Of a DNA stretch of 6,333 nucleotides, positions 4,893 through 6,333 are shown one piece after another. The DNA is from Desulfonatronum sp. (GTDB lineage: Bacteria; Desulfobacterota; Desulfovibrionia; Desulfovibrionales; Desulfonatronaceae). Made by a program: the position numbers and the translations under genes. Position 1 is the stretch's first letter, and every line of letters starts with the position of its first letter. The notes under the pieces are model-generated. The model was given only the letters and a program-made list of their open reading frames with translations, was not told the origin of the DNA and ran no database searches. The DNA is taken from the NCBI GenBank assembly GCA_007127655.1, contig SKYX01000088.1, forward strand, positions 1 through 6,333, given 5' to 3'.

Positions 4893-6047
4893 TCAAACGA
4901 TATCTCCATTCCAAAGACGCCCGCAGAATTGTTGCCAGGGCAGCACGGTGATCTCCTCGGTGACTTTCTCTGGATGTTTGTCCCGGGAGACGATGATGCT
5001 TTTTCGGGCCATGTGCTCCTCATTGAACAGATGCAGTCCCTTGGGCCGCCGTGTTGCCGCATGTTCTCCCGCCTTGACCTCGATGGCCGCATCCGCTTCG
5101 CCCAGAATAATGTCCACCTCCGAGCCGCTGGCGGTTCTCCAGAACGAAATGGGAAAGCCTTTGCGGCTATATTGCCTGTAGGCCCAGCATTCCTGAAGGA
5201 TAAACTGCTCAAAGGCCCTGCCGAATCCCCTTGTCCCGGGGCTGAGGCTGTAGCGGTTCAAAAGTGCCGAGACCAGCCCGACATCAAAGAAATAGAACTT
5301 GGCCGTTTCAATGAGCCGACGGCTTGATGCCTTCCTCCAGGGCGGCAGAATCCTGCCGATCAGGGTGTCTTCCAGGATTTGATAGTATTCCCGGATCGTT
5401 TTCACTGACACGCCCGCATCCCGAGCGGCATTGGAATAGTTCAGGAGCATGCCGTTGGTCGCAGCCGCGGACAGCAAAAACTTAGAGAAAGCTGGAAGAT
5501 TCCTGGTCAACGCTTCCGCCTGGATTTCTTCTTTCAGATAGTCGTGGACGTATGCCTGAAGGTCCATGCGACAGTCCGGAGACAGGTAGTGGGAGGGCAG
5601 GAATCCGCAAACCAGGGCTTTTTCCAGGTCAAAATCGCCCAGTTCAGGAGAGACCAAGGGATGCAGCTCGAAGCGCCAAGCCCGTCCGCCCAGCAGGTTG
5701 ACCCCGCCCCGCCTCAGCTTTCTGGCGCTGGAGCCGGACAGGAGAAAGCGATACTGCCGGTTCTCCATGAGCCAATGGATTTCGTCCATCAGGTGAGGGA
5801 TTTTCTGGACTTCATCGATGACCACGGTTTGCGACGGCTGGGCGTCCAGAATCCGGCGCAGCCGGGTCGGCTCCCGGTTCAGCAGCAGGAACAGTTCATA
5901 ATCCAGCAAGTCGATCCAGAACGCATCGGCGAACTGCCGGCGCAGCAGCGTGGTTTTCCCGACCTTGCGCGGCCCCCAAAGAAAGGCTGACCTGTTTTCC
6001 GGCAGGTTGATCTTCAGCAGCCGACTGATCGTGTTATGAGGCGACAT
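4893..6047 (-). CDS. AAA ATPase of the AAA_14/DUF4143 family
   Basis: This 384-residue protein has no signal peptide. The Walker A motif is G25-PRKVGKTT (25-33) and the Walker B motif is TVVIDEVQKIP with Asp78-Glu79. A sensor-like FLLSGSS is at 100-106, followed by the GGRAWRFELHPL segment typical of the family. The family hallmark with KEEI and a downstream arginine lies at about 170-181, and a winged-helix-like part at about 198-224. The C-terminal DUF4143 domain has FE (278-279), E309-V-D311 and I-E322-V-K324, matching the spacing of PD-(D/E)XK nuclease-like folds. Full length appears intact. These proteins are common in variable regions of bacterial and archaeal genomes and their cellular role is not settled. 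There is no Shine-Dalgarno sequence before the ATG. It converges on arsC and has no evident functional link to it. Confidence 0.9.
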   Translation of the reverse strand: MSPHNTISRLLKINLPENRSAFLWGPRKVGKTTLLRRQFADAFWIDLLDYELFLLLNREPTRLRRILDAQPSQTVVIDEVQKIPHLMDEIHWLMENRQYRFLLSGSSARKLRRGGVNLLGGRAWRFELHPLVSPELGDFDLEKALVCGFLPSHYLSPDCRMDLQAYVHDYLKEEIQAEALTRNLPAFSKFLLSAAATNGMLLNYSNAARDAGVSVKTIREYYQILEDTLIGRILPPWRKASSRRLIETAKFYFFDVGLVSALLNRYSLSPGTRGFGRAFEQFILQECWAYRQYSRKGFPISFWRTASGSEVDIILGEADAAIEVKAGEHAATRRPKGLHLFNEEHMARKSIIVSRDKHPEKVTEEITVLPWQQFCGRLWNGDIV

Positions 6048-6052
6048 GGGGC

Positions 6053-6082
6053 ATAATTGTGATAATTTGGAGTTCGTGTCAA
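6053..6082 (-). promoter_or_regulatory. Probable promoter of the ATPase gene, set for a leaderless mRNA
   Basis: Read on the minus strand, a perfect TTGACA (6077-6082) is followed after 18 bp by AATTAT (6053-6058), which matches four of six bases of the -10 consensus. Only five bases (GCCCC) separate this -10 from the ATG at 6047, so transcription should begin at or within a base or two of the start codon. That agrees with the absence of a Shine-Dalgarno sequence. Confidence 0.5.
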
Positions 6083-6153
6083 ATTGTTTGTGATATTTTG
6101 TATTATCTCTACAGCGAAACTTCCATTTTCATTGTCAGGGCAAGACGTTTAAA

Positions 6154-6180
6154 CCACGGGGCACACGGGGATCACGGGAA
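6154..6180 (+). repeat. Left arm of internal palindrome, 9-bp period CACGG repeats
   Basis: Three 9-bp units (CCACGGGGC, ACACGGGGA, TCACGGGAA) stand in a row. The first 15 or so bases are complementary to the right arm at 6259-6285 with several G-T pairs, so transcript or single strand could fold back over about 130 bases. Related CACGG-rich repeats are familiar in environmental deltaproteobacterial and planctomycete genomes, where they give short reading frames with HGxHGx peptides. Confidence 0.65.
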
Positions 6181-6258
6181 AAGAAACCCCGATTATTGGC
6201 GGCATTGTTGCGAATATTTCTCGGATAAAGTGGTTGTGACGCACACGCAACCCAAAAA

Positions 6259-6285
6259 TTCCGTGTTTTTCCGTGTATTCCGTGG
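6259..6285 (-). repeat. Right arm of internal palindrome, CCGTG repeats
   Basis: This arm has three CCGTG cores spaced 10 and 9 bp, preceded by T-rich linkers. Its reverse complement aligns with the left arm: CCACGG and ACACGG match exactly, and the third CACGG matches after a one-base shift. Linkers are A-rich here and G-rich in the left arm, giving mostly G-T pairs on folding. Confidence 0.65.
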
Positions 6286-6333
6286 GCCGATCCTGGACAT
6301 TTTCTGAAGGAAAAACAAAGTTTCGCTGTAGTG

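Larger units (their letters stand above)
6109..6331. mobile_element. MITE-like element with 14-bp terminal inverted repeats
   Basis: CTACAGCGAAACTT (6109-6122) and its exact reverse complement (6318-6331) bound a 223-bp segment. A short TTTTC match in the flanking interior of both ends extends the similarity imperfectly. Inside is a second, longer imperfect palindrome (6154-6180 against 6259-6285). No transposase is encoded, and the one open frame across it reads mainly through the repeats. Terminal inverted repeats plus a foldable non-coding centre resemble a MITE or another non-autonomous palindromic repeat. A target-site duplication cannot be judged, because the window ends 2 bp after the right repeat. 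Confidence 0.5.

Noticed and set aside
6059..6307. Reading frame of 82 codons across the right-edge element
   Set aside because: It reads through the inverted repeats, giving HGAHGDHG and FFRVFRG peptides, and has no Shine-Dalgarno sequence; it is best explained as open sequence within a repeat.

Overview
The window looks like part of an anaerobic Desulfobacterota (deltaproteobacterial) chromosome, possibly a Desulfovibrionales-type sulfate reducer. This is inferred from the moderately GC-rich coding sequence, the type of metalloid operon, and the short degenerate heptamer and octamer repeats between genes. No gene here fixes the genus.

Layout. Positions 1-123 hold at most the tail of an upstream gene plus a GC-rich hairpin. 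A promoter (-35 at 124-129, -10 at 147-152) overlapped by a 12-bp palindrome drives a rightward seven-gene cluster: arsR (181-567), a small cytosolic CAKC thioredoxin-fold protein (634-867), an exported CVPC thioredoxin (869-1306), ccdA (1401-2105), a membrane-anchored CLPC thioredoxin (2202-2684), a PF03773-type permease (2873-4174) and a thioredoxin-type arsenate reductase, arsC (4213-4653). Two related low-complexity arrays sit in this cluster: a 7-bp repeat that forms the C-terminus of ArsR (495-564) and an 8-bp repeat after the third thioredoxin (2693-2764). A convergent AAA ATPase of the DUF4143 family lies on the minus strand (4893-6047), with a promoter placed so that its mRNA may be leaderless. 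The right edge (6109-6331) is a small non-coding element bounded by perfect 14-bp inverted repeats with an internal long imperfect palindrome, resembling a MITE.

How the genes fit together. ArsR would sense As(III) or a similar thiophilic ion and release the promoter. ArsC would reduce arsenate using its Cys10/Cys82/Cys89 relay, which is recycled by a thioredoxin. The permease is the only exporter candidate, since no ArsB or ACR3 is present. The striking part is a complete membrane-crossing thiol relay: a cytosolic dithiol protein, CcdA, and two paralogous thioredoxins predicted to face the periplasm, all inside a metalloid-resistance cluster. This implies that reducing power is sent outside the membrane as part of the detoxification. 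That role is inferred from gene content and order.
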